Both the position numbers and the translations under genes were made by a program. Source: Anaspis maculata (taxonomy: Eukaryota > Arthropoda > Insecta > Coleoptera > Scraptiidae). Taken from it: a stretch of 64,000 nt of DNA. The notes under the pieces are model-generated. The model made no database searches. It was not told the origin of the DNA and was given only the letters and a program-made list of their open reading frames with translations. Positions 43,830-56,659 of the stretch are shown here, in pieces. The DNA lies in assembly GCA_949128115.1 (NCBI GenBank), contig OX421966.1:52511416-52575415 (forward strand), in the 5' to 3' direction. Within the stretch, counting starts at the first letter, position 1, and the number at the start of each line of letters is the position of its first letter.

Positions 43830-44276
43830 CAGGGTGTCTCAAAACTCGTGCTCCAGAGAACACTGACATGGTGCCGACGACAATAGGTTCCCAGGAAACG
43901 GAAGAAAAAAATGTATTGCTGCTTGCATAAAGGAGTCATGAGTTTTTTGAATCCACCAGTCCCGGAGGGTCAATTCGAGGTAAATTTGCAAAATTTAACC
44001 CAGTTGCTAAGTTTTGAAAGTAATACCAACTGCCTGTCATTTTGCAATAAATGTTTGGCTCACTGTAACTGTGACACTGCCAGATTTAGATACTTGAACC
44101 TAGCAGCTTGAAATTGAGGTAACATACCTCAAATGTACAGGTCTGTGATTGGTTAACTTAACTTTGTCTTTTCTCGAATACCATTTGAGGTAGATTTTTT
44201 TTCCTCGGTATTACACATCTGACTGCTATCTAGTTTTGCTTCATTTTCTCTGGGGCGTGAGCTTTGAGACATCCTG
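43830..44276. mobile_element. CAGGGT-ended element, 447 bp
   Basis: Left end CAGGGTGTCTCAAAACTCG and right end GAGCTTTGAGACATCCTG form the terminal inverted repeat. TATA follows the right end; the left flank is TATC. The interior has no transposase and little internal pairing. Confidence 0.65.
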
Positions 44277-44280
44277 TATA

Positions 44281-45523
44281 CAGGGTGGTCCAGGTTTTAG
44301 TCGACAAACTTTGCAGGCTGATAGAGGATGAAAAAAGAAGTCGACTCACCCCAAAAAATACATATCTAAAATGCATATTAAAAAAGTTACAGGCCTTCAA
44401 AGTTGCAGAAAAAAATTGTTTTTTTCTTGATAACTTTTGAACAGCTTGACCGATGTCGTTCAAATTTTGCACATATGGGTAACAAACACGTCTCCAGTGA
44501 TTTCTTGAAAAAAATTCTGTCAGAATGACGCAGTGCCGTAGATAGGAGGGGGTACTAACCCTCTTACCCCCCTACTTTCTACGCTACTGAATATTTTGGA
44601 AAACCGTTGAAAGTATTGAATTTGGCGTTCAATTCTGAAGAGAAAATTGGCGTGTTATTGCTACATTTGGAGCAGCGGTTTCGGAGATATTTGTGTTTAA
44701 AGGTTCAAAAACACCGAATTACGCAAATGTTTCAAAATTCGAGCAAGCTTTGATCCATCAACTTTCAACTTTTTTTTCAATTAAAAGTTTATTGATCCAT
44801 AATTTAGTCGAGAAATTGAAAATTGGTTGTGAAAATTCATAATTTCAGCAACAATTAAATATTCAATAGGTAGGTACCTATTCACTTACTGATAGTTGGG
44901 AAGTTTAGTAAGAACAAGAACCAGGGGCCCTTTGTTTGTTATTGGTCACGTTACGGAAATTATGAATTCTCACAATCAATTTTCAATTTCTCATGAGCTA
45001 CATTATGGATCAATAAACTTTGAATTGAAAAAAAAGTTGAAAGTTAATGGATCAAAGCTTGCTCGAATTTTGAAACATTTGCGTAATTCGGTGTTTTTGA
45101 ACCTTTAAACACAAATATCTCCGAAACCGCTGCGCAAAATGTAGCAATAACACGCCAATTTTCTCTTCAGAATTGAACGCCAAATTCAATACTTTTAACG
45201 GTTTTCCAAAATATCCAGTGGCGTGGAAAGTATGGGGGTAAGAGGGTTACTACCCCCCCATATCTACAGCACTGCGTCATTCTGACAAAAAAAATTCAAG
45301 AAATCACTGGACACGTGTTTGTTAACCATATGTGCAAAATTTGAGCGACATCGGTCAAGCTGTTCAAAGGTTATCAAGAAAAAAACAATTTTTTTCTGCA
45401 ACTTTGAAGGCCTGTAACTTATTTAATATGCATTTTAGATATGTCCTCTTTGGGGTGAGTCGACTTCTTTTTTCATCCTCTATCAGCCTGCAAAGTTTGT
45501 CGACTAAAACCTGGACCACCCTG
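44281..45523. mobile_element. Foldback element, 1,243 bp, TATA-flanked
   Basis: Ends CAGGGTGGTCCAGGTTTTAG and inverse, with TATA on both sides (44277-44280 and 45524-45527). Arms over 500 bp pair through GTCGACAAACTTTGCAGGCT, CTTGACCGATGTCG, CTCGAGCAAGCTTTGATCC variants and inverses, meeting near 44900. No transposase. Confidence 0.85.
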
Positions 45524-45609
45524 TATAATTATATGAAGTTCAAAGAACTTGGTCTTTGATTCGTTTTTCCAATTTTTTTCTTCATTTTTTTACATTTCTA
45601 TCTTTTCCT

Positions 45610-45830
45610 CTCATTTGCGCCCTGAGGATTAAAGTGCGCCCATGGCACGTGCCCCACTTGCCCCCCCGTAGATACGCCTCTGGATATAGGTCGTACTAGT
45701 GGTCCCATATCGTCCAATTTTTGTCTGGTGTATTCTTGGTTGCCTGCATTCGGCGCTATTTAAATAAATTCTTCAAAACTACCCTTCGGTCGGCAGTAGA
45801 GGGTTGATTTTTTGGGAGGGGTCCCTGCCT
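45610..45830. repeat. Right outer arms of the 42.2-45.8 kb inverted structure
   Basis: Carries the inverse of the two left arms: GTAGATACGCCTCTGG pairs with the 43440 block and CCAATTTTTGTCTGGTGTAT with the 42370 block. Order and orientation agree with one large palindrome interrupted by the inserted foldback and tandem repeats. Confidence 0.65.
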
Positions 45831-45839
45831 CCCGTCTGC

Positions 45840-46402
45840 AATTTGCAGTCCGCCTGCGTTTTAAGTACACCCCTAAAGTACTCCTTAAAAGATTAGGTAC
45901 AAGATGAATATGACTAGGTATAAGCCATATTGACTGAACTCTTGAACACTTGCTGTCAAACTGCCAAATGCTCAATTCAGTTGTCTATCATCAATCAAAG
46001 ACAGAGCGAGATTACAACCCTTGTGAGTGACATTTGTTACATGATTTAAGAAAAAAGAGTAGGTAGTGATTGTTCTCTTTGGATATGATTTCGCGAGGTG
46101 CACCGTTATATCGACAGGTAGCTGCAAGTCAATCGAAATTGCGAATAGTGTCGGTGTCGATTAGCTTGAGGTTTACCTATTCGATTTCACTTATATGGCG
46201 GACACGTGCATATACATATCATTATTCTGTGAAAGTACTTATAATATGCATCAATCAAGTATTCAAAGTGAGACAATAACTATTTGATATGTAGGTATAG
46301 AAAAGTGAAGAACAGTTCTTCATAACAACCAGTTATACTTACTTTCTTTAAAAAAAAGTGTCTCTGTACAGTTTAATGTTTAATGACCCATGTCTAATCA
46401 CT
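45840..46402. other. Unassigned stretch
   Basis: A+T-rich; no recognisable gene or repeat. Confidence 0.3.
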
Positions 46403-47528
46403 GTAGTGGAGCGAAATCGGCCTGAAAAGTCGTCGTTTTTTTTTTGAAGGTATAACAGCACCAAACCTTATAGGTCTTGTAGAGAACTAAATTCCACGTA
46501 TGTATGGTCATTTTGGGGATGATCTTGTGGTAGGGACCTTTTTTATGGGTAAAAAACCTCAAAAATTGAAAATGAGCAGTTCAGCATTCACAACGTTATA
46601 TTTCTGGATCCAGTTGAGCTATCGGTCTGTTCTTTTTTTTAAATAAAAGTACATGGGAAAACCTTTCCAATGGTACATCACTGACTAAAGATAATTGTTC
46701 ACGAACGTGTTTATAGAACAATAAACACTATATTGACCAAAAATGCAGTCCCTTTTTGACCATGCGAAGAACTTCTTTCCTCGTAGGAATTTCTAGATAC
46801 AACCTGCGAGGAAAATGAAGCCGAAATATCAGAGAAAATTTTAAAGAAAGTTTCATTGATCTAGGCCGTATAGTTTGTCAGTTATGAATTTTTTTCTGGC
46901 GCATTGAGTTGGAACGTCGCCCCGCGTGTGCTTGCATACAGTAAATCGCCGCGCCGTGCCGCGTTCACTGTTTGTTATGCGGCGATTTACTGTATGCAAG
47001 CACACGCCGAGCGACGTTCCAACTCAATGCGCCAGAAAAAAATTCATAACTGACAAACTATACGGTCTAGATCAATGAAACTTTCTTTAAAATTTTCTCT
47101 GATATTTCGGCTTCATTTTCCTCGCAGGTTGTATATAAAAATTCCTACGAGGAAAGAAGTTCCTCGCATGGTCAAAAAGGGACTGCATTTTTGGTCAATA
47201 TAATGTTTATTGTTCTATAAACACGTTCGTGAACAATAATCTTTAGTCAGTGATGTACCATTGGAAAGGTTTTTCAATGTACTTTTATTTAAAAAAAAGA
47301 ACAGACCGATAGCTCAACTGGATCCAGAAATATAACGTTGTGAATGCTGAACTGCTAATTTCCAATTTTTGAGGTTTTTTGCCCATAAAAAAGGTCCCTA
47401 CCACAAGATCATCCCCAAAATGACCATACATACGTGGAATTTGATTCTCTATAAGACCTATAAGGTTTGGTGCTGTTATACCTTAAAAAAAAAACGACGA
47501 CTTTTCAGGCCGATTTCGCTCCACTACT
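46403..47528. mobile_element. Foldback element, 1,126 bp
   Basis: Ends GTAGTGGAGCGAAATCGGCC and inverse. Arms of about 540 bp are very similar (CTGGATCCAGTTGAGCTATC, GACCATGCGAAGAACTTC, CTAGGCCGTATAGTTTGTC and inverses). The inner part, CGTGTGCTTGCATACAGTAA and inverse, encloses a small G+C-rich loop near 46965. The arms look less diverged than in most other foldbacks here, suggesting a younger insertion. Confidence 0.85.
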
Positions 47529-47529
47529 G

Positions 47530-48340
47530 GTATGCAGCTTCTCCACTATCATTATCATTATTATTGTTACTATTATTGCAGATATCTATGTGTTCGTAAA
47601 TTGCACGCCGCGGTTCCCCAGTTCCACATCATATAACGCTTCTTTCAATGTTTGTCACGGACTTACTCTAATTTATAGAAAAGAATAATTCGTTTTACCG
47701 TTGCGTTGTATCTATAGTGCAGCTTATCCTGGAGTTGGCATTTTTTTGCAGACTCTTTCATCATAACCATCAACTGTTTTATATGTCCATAATCGATATC
47801 TTTGTTTACTTCTTCGTGGCTAGGATCTTGGACAAATCTTCACCGTTACTTCCGAGCTTGCCTTGGATATGGAGTGCAGCAGTAGGTAAGTAGATGATTT
47901 ATGGATCATCGATGACCATAATAAATTAACGTCCAGATAAATTTCCACCATAATAAGTACACAATGAATTATCGTGGTAAAAATTTAGTTATTCTCTATT
48001 GAATATGGCATGAGCTCTGTCGGTTGGAATATTTTCGCTCTGGGTGGCTGAATGCTATATTGCCGCTCTATTGCTCCACTTCACTACCGGACAGTGTTAT
48101 TAATAATAATTTCTCCCTTTTCGTGTGCATATAGCTTGTACCGGGTTGGGCAAAAGCTTCAAGCTGTTTCAAGCTTCCTCGAAACGGCTTCAGCACCAGG
48201 GCATTATACTATCACTACCTAGATATATTACTTCCCCGACCCACCACCGAACAAATGAAAGTATTGTTGAGGCACAAAAAAAATTTTTAGTGATTTCGAC
48301 GGATATATCAGTTTTGAGGGCCCCTATGACGATTAAGGCC
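47530..48340. other. Unassigned stretch with ATT microsatellite
   Basis: Contains an imperfect (ATT)n run near 47548-47580. No gene recognised. Confidence 0.35.
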
Positions 48341-48490
48341 ATTTCCAGAATGATCTCTGTCTGCCTGTATGTATGTATGTTTGTCTGTAACTTTTCACGA
48401 TAACAGCCGCAACGTCCATCCGATCTACTTGAAATTTGGTACACAGACATGGTTTCACCGTCGAATGAGCCCATTAGTTTTTGGCTGTCA
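48340..48490. repeat. Dispersed CTGTCTGT repeat
   Basis: A run of CTGCCTGTATGTATG followed by CACGATAAC, TCCGATCTACTTGAAATT and CAGACATGGTTT. The same order of blocks recurs at 63895-64000 (CTGTCTGTCTGTG, CACGATAAC, TCCGATTGACTTGAAAT, CAGACATGGTTT). It is a dispersed family. Confidence 0.65.
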
Positions 48491-49230
48491 TCTGTCAAAC
48501 GGAAGTGTCACTATCAAAAAATGACAGAAGTCATGCAGTCCATTTTTTGTTTGAATCCATTGTAGTGCAAATTGCGAACACCTTCACATTGGCGTGTATT
48601 CCATTTGCACCACAGTGGACTTTTGGAAAAAAATGGACTGTATCTCATGGAACTTGACTTGCGATATGCCGTTTGAAAGCCCATGAAAAACTGTATTCAG
48701 AACAGTCTAAAGTATAGCCCTATCTGCCATCTGTCTATCAATGAAATATGTCAAAGTTCAAAACTTTACCATCTAATTCTTCAAAATCTGTCCGATGAAT
48801 CGGGACCAAATTTGGCAGGAAGCAACAAAGCAAAAGAGTCAAATCAAGTTTGCAGTTGCAATCTTCCACCATTTTTCAGTCGAGCGTTATGAATATTCGA
48901 AATTTCTCCAAGCCGTTGCCACCCGAGAGGGCCTCTCGCCCGTACTTTGACCAGGACGACTCGCCTCTGATGTAGGAGTCCACTCAAAAATTCATTCCTA
49001 CTCGGGGGTCGAATTTTTTCGAAAGTATATTGGATTGGGCGTCGTGTAGACCCATTTTCAAAATCGGCACGGTTCCGGTTTTCTCACGGTAGTTTTTTCA
49101 AAATGAAATTGGAAATTAGCACATTCCGTGAGTTTGAAAAAACTACAATACAAACGTTGATATGCGGTGAGCCCAACGAAATATTCATTTTAGATCAGGA
49201 CATGCTGGGAATGGAAGTTTAGCTTAGGGG

Positions 49231-52200
49231 GAATCCATAAGAATCGTGCACTTTGTGCCAAGTCTTTGAAATTTGGTATGGTCTTAGGTATAGGCTCAAG
49301 GTTTTAGGAAACCATCGCAAGCAACTTGTGCGCGCCCTCTAGTGGCCTGTTTGCGTTAAATCCAATATGGCCGTCATCTGTACTTTTACTAGCTTCTATT
49401 AGACACAAAATCTTGAGTAATACCACTTTTTATAGGTTTCAAGATGTGAGAGGTCCATTTCTCAGGTCTTATTTGTGTTTAAAAATCAATTTCAAGGTCA
49501 TTAAGTGCTTTGATATGACAGATTGGACAATAAGATGCAAGGTGGAGAGACAATTTTTTATATACTTAAATCCCGTGCAATTGCAAAATACATATAAAGA
49601 AACATGAACGGTGGACACAAATACGATAGAATCTGACAAGCTTTACAACAAAATATGATATTTGTTACTTCATGTGTTATGTAAGCTGTCTGTGCAACCT
49701 TCTTGACACTTGCATATTGGACTTTAGCGAATCCCGGCTTGATAACATTTACATCTGCCTGTGCATGACACCAAACAACCACAATTGAGTAGGTAATAAT
49801 GAATATCCGTGGCTTGCATCTGGAAGATCAGTCCAGTAGGGCACCCATTCTTTAGTTCTGTACTTCTGTCGTTCCATTCCCAACCAAATTTACTGTACCT
49901 AATTAGGGATATCAATGATTCCAAATGAATGCGGTAGTGAGCAGGGCTCGCTTTTCATGCTAAAATAGAGCATGTTGTGATGGTGATACAGATTCAAGAG
50001 ACTTCAGGCCTTGGGTAACCATCAACTTCTTTGCATCATTGACTGAATTTGCACCACAGTTTTTACTGTACATCAGAACTGTAAAGCGTTCAAGATGAGA
50101 CATGTGCTGTGATTCCAACGTGAAACTATTCGGTGTATTTGTGATGTCAATCCTCAGGATGAGGATTCAGGTGTCAGTGACGTCAAGATGAGCACCACAT
50201 GCATTCCATGTCGTCTTTTTACCAATTCGTAAATGCATGAAAAAAAAGGCTTCGGAGCGTTCAGGTCCAAACTGTTGACTAATGTGATGGATTGGAATAT
50301 CTTTGAAGGTCTTTCCCGAACCAAAACCTATTCATAGCTCTGACATATTCAACAGTGTCAAGTGACAGATGGCCAGAACAACTTCTGTATCCACTGTGGC
50401 GAGGCATGCCTTGGTAAGTCCTTGCTCAGCTGCGTGTTGCATCAAGTGCAACATCATTCTGATGCACCAACCAAGGAGTACATTGGACAGATGTTGTTTT
50501 CCATCTTATTTCTTATGTTTCTACTTTAGTAGGTATGAGATATCATAGCCCGGGAAAGAAATGCGAAATTTCGAACAAACCCGGAATAAATTGAGGAAAA
50601 TCTGAAAATTTGAGGATCTCTTCAGAATTTGATGAGGAACAACATATAGGCTGTTTGATTTCAACATGATTCTAGTGGGCTGCGATTCAGGCCGCGATCG
50701 GCCGATGGCGGCCACAGCCTATTCTAAAAGTCCCCATCTGTCCGAGGCTTGGCATTTTTTCTATGGGAGGTTGGAAGTACAAGAAGTTACCATTTTTGAA
50801 TCGCTGCTTTTTTCATACTTTTTTTATTGGACCTCATATTTTCAAAGTCAAGGAGCCCAATGCAATAGGTTCCCAGGAAGTGTGATGCACCAGTGGCGTA
50901 CCAGATGACTGCGAAGGGGCGAGGTGCGATTTTTCACCAAGTCGTATGGTAATGGTAAACCGTGACTAACACCTATTTTGACATGTTTGATATCATTTCT
51001 AATTAAGTCGCACTAATTAGTAGGCTCTAATTCCAAAAATTAGTATAAAATTTAGTATAAAATTGTGATATAGACGTGTTTGAACCGGTTTTATTAGAAA
51101 AAAAACTCATGATTTTTTTGTACTCTTTTTGATATTTTGTAGCTCTAATTCCAATAGTGTCCAATGTATTTCTAACTATGATTGTGATTTAGACAGTTAG
51201 GTTGGACTATTTCACACACAAATATAATTTTCAGATTTCTCTTCCCGTTTTTACAAAGTCACGGAGTGATTTTGTTTCTTGAGATGTATCATGTCAAAGC
51301 TTAATTTGACGAAACGTGCTATTCCACAAGAAAAATCAGGCTACGATCAGAATGTAGCTTTGAATTGGTACTTTAATCATATAAAGGCATGAAGATAGTT
51401 TTCTCTATCAAATAAAGTCAAGGAAATTAGAATCAAAGCCGTATTTTAGTCATGACATCATTTTTCTTCCGACAATGCGGAATAAATTTCGCGAAAAACG
51501 CGAAGTTTCGATCTATTAAGTCGTTTTGTAGCTCTATTTCCATCATGGTTCAAAACACCCATGATCACAATTTTGACATAGATTGTTCTATTGAACTAAT
51601 CAGTAGATGAATTTCATAACTAGAAGTTTCTATATCGCTGTTTATAAAGTCACGGTAATTTTGTTCCAAAACGTGCATCGTGTAAAAACTTAATTTCAAA
51701 AGCTGGGCATTATCAGAGAAAAAATGATGTAATGACTAAAATACGGCTCCGATTTTGGTCTCCTCAACTTTGTTTGATGGAGAAAACTATTTTCATGCCT
51801 CAAAACAATTAAAGTACTAATTCAAAGCGACATTCTGATCGTAGCCTGATTTTTCTTGTGCAATAGCACGTGTCGTCAAATCAAGCTTTGACATGATACA
51901 TCTCAAGAAACAAAATCACTCCGTGACTTTGTAAAAACAGGAAAAGAAATCAGAAAATGGTATTTGTGTATGAAATAGCCCAAACTAACTATCTAAATCG
52001 AAATCATAGTTAGAAATACATTAGACACTGATAGAGCTAGAGCTACAGAACCTCAAAATTGAGCGAGAAAAACTATGTTTTTTTTCTGATAAAACCGGTT
52101 TAAACACGTCTTTATCGAAATTTTATACTTATTTTTGGAATCAGAGAGTGCGATTCAATAAGAAATGATACCAAACATGTCAAAAAAGGTGTTAATCACG

Positions 52201-52850
52201 GTTGTATATACCGGCTTTGTGAAAATCGCACCTCAGCTCCTTCGCAGTCGTCTGGTGAGCCACTGGTGCATTACACTTTCTGGGAACTTACTGCATTGGG
52301 TTCCTAGACCTTGATAATATAAGGTCCAATGAAAAAAGTACAAAAAAGCAACGATTAAAAAAATGGCAACTTCTTGTACCTTCGACCTCCCACAGAAAAA
52401 ATGCTAAGCCTCGGACAGATGGGGACTTTAAGTATGTTGTTCCCCATCAAATTCTGAAGGGATCCTCAAATTTTCAGATTTCACTTAATTTATTCCGGGT
52501 TAAAACCTGTTTTGCGTGGGCTAATAGTAACCTAAACTTCCGATTTTCCAAAAACTGCGCATTTTATTCAGAAAACAAATGCTTAAGTTCAGCCTGGGAC
52601 ACCCTTTATATTCTTATATTCATATACTATACTGGTATTATGGTAATATATTATTCAATCATATTTTATTTCTCGTAGAAGCCCTTCTATTGAAAATACC
52701 AGCACAGATGGCGGCCATATTGGATTTAACGCAAGCAGGCCACCAGAGGTCGCGCACAAGTTGCTTGCGATGGTTTCCTAAAACCTTTAGACCATAGCTA
52801 AGACTATACCAAATTTCAAAGACTTGGCACAAAGTGCACGATTCTTATGA
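49231..52850. mobile_element. Large palindromic element complex, 3.6 kb
   Basis: Outer arms pair from CATAAGAATCGTGCACTTTG (49237) and AAACCATCGCAAGCAACTTG to their inverses near 52740-52845. Inner arms of about 1 kb pair from about 50560 to 52510 through CCCATCTGTCCGAGGC, AAATCAGGCTACGATCAG and inverses, with the centre near 51590. The left side carries about 950 bp more than the right (49410-50520), so the structure is asymmetric or nested. No transposase or host gene is recognised. Confidence 0.75.
50647..50721. mobile_element. Short MITE inserted in one palindrome arm
   Basis: TATAGGCTGTTTGATTTCAA ... GGCCACAGCCTA lies within the left inner arm; the right arm at about 52430-52445 passes from AAAGTCCCC-type text to AACAACAT-type text without it. 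It is related to the 113-bp element at 28837. Confidence 0.7.
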
Positions 52851-52859
52851 ATTTTCAAT

Positions 52860-54105
52860 AATTACTGCTCCGCTAGTTGGAGAAAGGATTGGATTAATTT
52901 TTGGAGGGACAATTTTCGAAATCGGACCCACCCACGGTTTCCGAGTTTTCACCTCTGGAAAAACTGCAAATTCTACAACTTTTTATCCCACAAACAATTT
53001 TTCACCAATTTTTTTTTAAACAAGATGTAACAGCTCTTGAACATTTTCCAATAATTTAATTTCAATTTCCCGGAATTTCCCTGTTGAAAATGTAGAACAG
53101 GCCTGGTTTATCGAAACCGGACTTGAATGATGGAGCTTAAAGTGAAGCCGTAATTGACGATTCTCATAATATTCAAGATGATCTGAAAAAAGATTTCAGG
53201 TTTTCCAGAGAAATTAAAAATTTCAAAATTTTCAATTTCCTGCAAATTATTTTCAATCTTTCTGTGGTGCCAGTTTCAGATCGTTCACCTTTATCCATGT
53301 ACCAATGTGTCTGACTGCCTCACTCGCTTTTTTTCACATAATTTTCTTCCTAATGAAAAACTGCAAATTTCTAACTTTTTTAGCTTGTGAACAGATTTAT
53401 ACTAACGTTTTTTAAACAAAGGGTGCTTGATTCTTGAATATTGACAGCCAATTTCTCTTAAAATTCTTCAAGTTTTCTTAGAGTGTTCCACTTCAAAATG
53501 AGTAACCGACCTAACTTATCGAGACCAGACACAAATGATGGAGCTCTTAACGAATCCCTTATTAGAGAAAATAATCCAATTCTTCAGTCTTTCTCTCAAA
53601 TTTTCACTTTCCACCCGAAGGGACGTATCATGATAAAATTCCATCCATTCCTTGCTACTGGTCGGCGAAGTTTTGGGGTGACGCAAGCGATTTTTTTTCA
53701 CTATTTGTTGAACATCCAGAAACAACGTGGTTGTTAGTCAAGTTGAAGTTGTTTCGTTGAGACGTTCTGTTTTACTGGTAGGTAAAAGGTCCACAGGCAT
53801 GAATTAATTTTTGCTTGACCCTGTATATAGGTGATAGTAAAATTACTCAAATGTGAAATGAGTAGGTAGTGGGTAGTGATTTTTTCAACTGCAAACTTCC
53901 TTATTTACCGTTGCGATAAATAGCAGTTACGATACCTTCATGTATATGTTTGCTGTAGTATAGTAAGAATAGGTATAGGTTACGCATAATATGCAAATTG
54001 ATGCAACAATCGCAAAGGTCGTTCGGTTCTGTTACAGTTAAAGGTCATTTTCTTTGTTAAATTTACTCAGCGGAATTTCTAATTTCCCAGTGAAAATTTA
54101 AGGAA
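52860..54105. other. Unassigned stretch
   Basis: No gene recognised. CCCTGTATATAGG at 53819 is an isolated CAGGGT-type end. Frames at 53483-53737 overlap on both strands and look fortuitous. Confidence 0.3.
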
Positions 54106-54110
54106 AGAAA

Positions 54111-54425
54111 TTGTTGATAATACTTTTTAAAGCTATTTTACTTACAATCATATTTGGAATGCATTCATCTCTAACTCCGACGAGGTCCGGAATGGACCCA
54201 TTCCTTACCTTGGTCAGTAATGGAATTGACAGCGCTGGCCTTCTTGATCACTACCACTACCACTACTCGCTGACATTTATGATGTCAACATTAGAGGTTA
54301 TGTTCTATTTATTCAGTGGTATGCGACATCTACTAAGTTTTTGCTATATTCAGCTATTCAACGGATTTGTCCGTTTTTATTCTACGCACAGGACATACCT
54401 ATTATTGGGTAAAGTTGCATGCAAG
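54111..54425 (+). other. Possible exon with signal-like N-terminus
   Basis: An open frame of about 105 codons begins with a hydrophobic stretch (MLIILFKAILLTIIFGM) like a signal peptide and ends at AAGG followed by GTAAGTG, a good splice-donor match. No family is recognised and no second exon was found. The region has no foldback repeats. It could be a secreted-protein exon or chance. Confidence 0.25.
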
Positions 54426-54439
54426 GGTAAGTGAAAATG

Positions 54440-55392
54440 TGAAATATATACATGAAACTGAAATCTAAACCCTTAGCTGCACCCAACCCTACAGTGGTTA
54501 TTGTTATCTACTAATGACAGAAAAATTATTACATTTTGTTTTAGCCTGCAAGACCATGTGCTCATAATACACCATGGACATCATCGACATCAAAGTCTAA
54601 TCAATAGCTAACTATTCAAGTCGTTGAATTGATGTGGACATCTCTTAGGAATCATCTCGTGATGTGGCTGTTGCAACAAGATAATCTAGAGAGCCCTACA
54701 CGCTACGCCCTAATGATACGTTTTTCATTTATCGGCAAGTACGCCTATTTTGCTTGCAAGTTGAAGGAGATGATCATCATTTATTCATTTTTTGTTACAG
54801 GACTCACATGAGTGAACTAAACACAGGAACTTATTACCTGTCGAAACTGTAGATGCAGTACTATGATAGATACGTTTACCTAAAGCCGGAATATACCTTT
54901 AGCGTTTTCGAGTCACTAGAACCGAGCTAGTTCATATTGGCCAAGGATTTTAGAGAACCAATCGAGTCCCCGGATTTTAAAATGCTATTAGTTTCAACTC
55001 CACAACAAAATTGGAAACATTTTTTTGTATACGTGGGTACTTACTAACCTGTACTTGATGAAAAATTGTGAATTTAATAAATATGATAAAGACTCTAAAA
55101 TTCCTACAAGTTTAATTTTTTATTCACTGGGTCCAACTTGAAAGAAGCAGCAATGAAAATACAAGACTGTTGAATTGGTTGCCTATATGAAGTTGCGTTA
55201 ATAAAGTCTATGATGGTCTTTTCTTTGGTTAAGTTGAAATAAGAATAACAGCTGTATAGTCGCACTTTTGCAGAGCATAATTTTATTATTATTATAACAA
55301 TATACTAGTTATATTTATAATGGAACACGAACAACAGAACTGAACAATGAGTAAGTACTCACTACTATGATGTATTTACATTACATATTGAA
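54440..55392. other. Unassigned stretch
   Basis: A+T-rich, no long inverted repeats. TTATTATTATTA near 55280 lies in the expected 3' region of the recombinase gene. No other gene recognised. Confidence 0.3.
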
Positions 55393-56659
55393 CTAATCAT
55401 CAACAATATCTGTATTGGTTTCAGTGGAGGTCGAATTGAGAGGATCTTTTACCACGTTATTGAAGGATATGTATACCTTCGATTGGTCGTGGCTGTTTAT
55501 CGTAAGGTTTAGTCCTTCTTTAATGTCTTCCCTTGTAAAATTGAATTGGCTTGTAGTAGCCGAGGAAGTTGATGGAAAAGATATGACTTGAGGAGGAAGT
55601 GGAGATGGTAGATGAGGATTAGTCATGGGAGTTGGCGAATGGACAATGGTGCTGCTGGGTGCTTCCCGTTTGTTTATGGGTTGATTGGAAGGTGCTGTAA
55701 GGAGATTCGCAATCTGCACTTGGCCCTCTAGTGAGGCTTCCACGTATCCTTCCGCAACTGCCGAAGACCGCCAACCTCCCAATCGTTTCAATTGCAAAAC
55801 ATCACCTCCTACATTAGCCAACAGGGTGGCGGCTGTGCGCCGAAAACAGTGCCCTGTGTAGGAGGCTTGGTCGGCCAAACCCAAAAATGCCGCAATTTTT
55901 TGGGGGAACTTTGCAATCGCATTATGGCCCATTGGTTGCCTCCACAATTTGCCCAGTCTATACTGGAGAAAGAACCGGTCGCTCCCGCCTTCAATGTTTC
56001 TCCGTAAATTGACGTACCGCCTCAAAATTTCAACCCATTCTGACTTGGTTACAACAAATGATCGTGGCTTATAAGTCTTGGTGTCAGGGATCACGACGCT
56101 GACACGTTCATTTGTAACTTCGATATCGTTTACTCGCATTTTCAGCAGTTCATCTGACCTGCATGCTCCTGACACACCAAGTATCAAACCGATCTGAAAT
56201 GTTTTAATATTAAGATAAAGGGGTATATAAATTAAATAATCATTTCACTTTGATCGTCAGCATCTCTTCCGGAGCTCTGTTTATAAAATCATGCAGTTGC
56301 GCCTTGGTCAGAACGCTGGACTTTTTGGGTTTGTACCCTGTGTTTTTCTTCTTCAAGAAGGCCTGCAGTCTGGGAAATTTCGATATATCGATGTTGTTTT
56401 TGATATTGATCGTCGTTTTCAACATCGAGTATGTCGCCCATAAGGTCGACGGCTTCCTTATGAGGCTGAGCTCTTTAAAATATGCCAGCACAACGTTTTC
56501 GGTAACTTGCGTGGCATTCTTATTTCTTGCCCAATCCATATAAATTTTGTATGTTTTCTCATACCGTTCACGACTTTTCTCCGGGAGCAAATCTGCCGAA
56601 GCTTCTGCAGCTGCTTCCCGGAGATCTGGAGGTGTAAGATCTATTTCAGAATCGGACAT
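55393..56659 (-). CDS. Crypton-like tyrosine recombinase, two exons
   Basis: Exon 1 (56659-56249, 137 codons) holds an N-terminal core-binding-type domain (YEKTYKIYMDWAR, VLAYFKEL). A 55-bp intron (56248-56194: GTGAAA ... TTTCAG) joins in phase 0 to exon 2 (56193-55393). The catalytic domain has the first arginine in GACRSDELLK, the HxxR box in YTGHCFRRTAATLL, the tryptophan in LGGWRSSA and the nucleophilic tyrosine in AEGYVE. After about residue 315 comes a Ser/Pro/Thr-rich tail. The total of about 403 residues is fully open. Crypton elements, or host genes derived from them, use this single-gene plan; DIRS/Ngaro would bring a reverse transcriptase, which is absent. The spliced start at 56659 is the first ATG of the frame. 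Confidence 0.82.

Noticed and set aside
53483..53737. An 84-residue plus-strand frame beside a minus-strand frame
   Set aside because: Both strands are open over the same bases, there is no recognisable domain and no splice signals of note.
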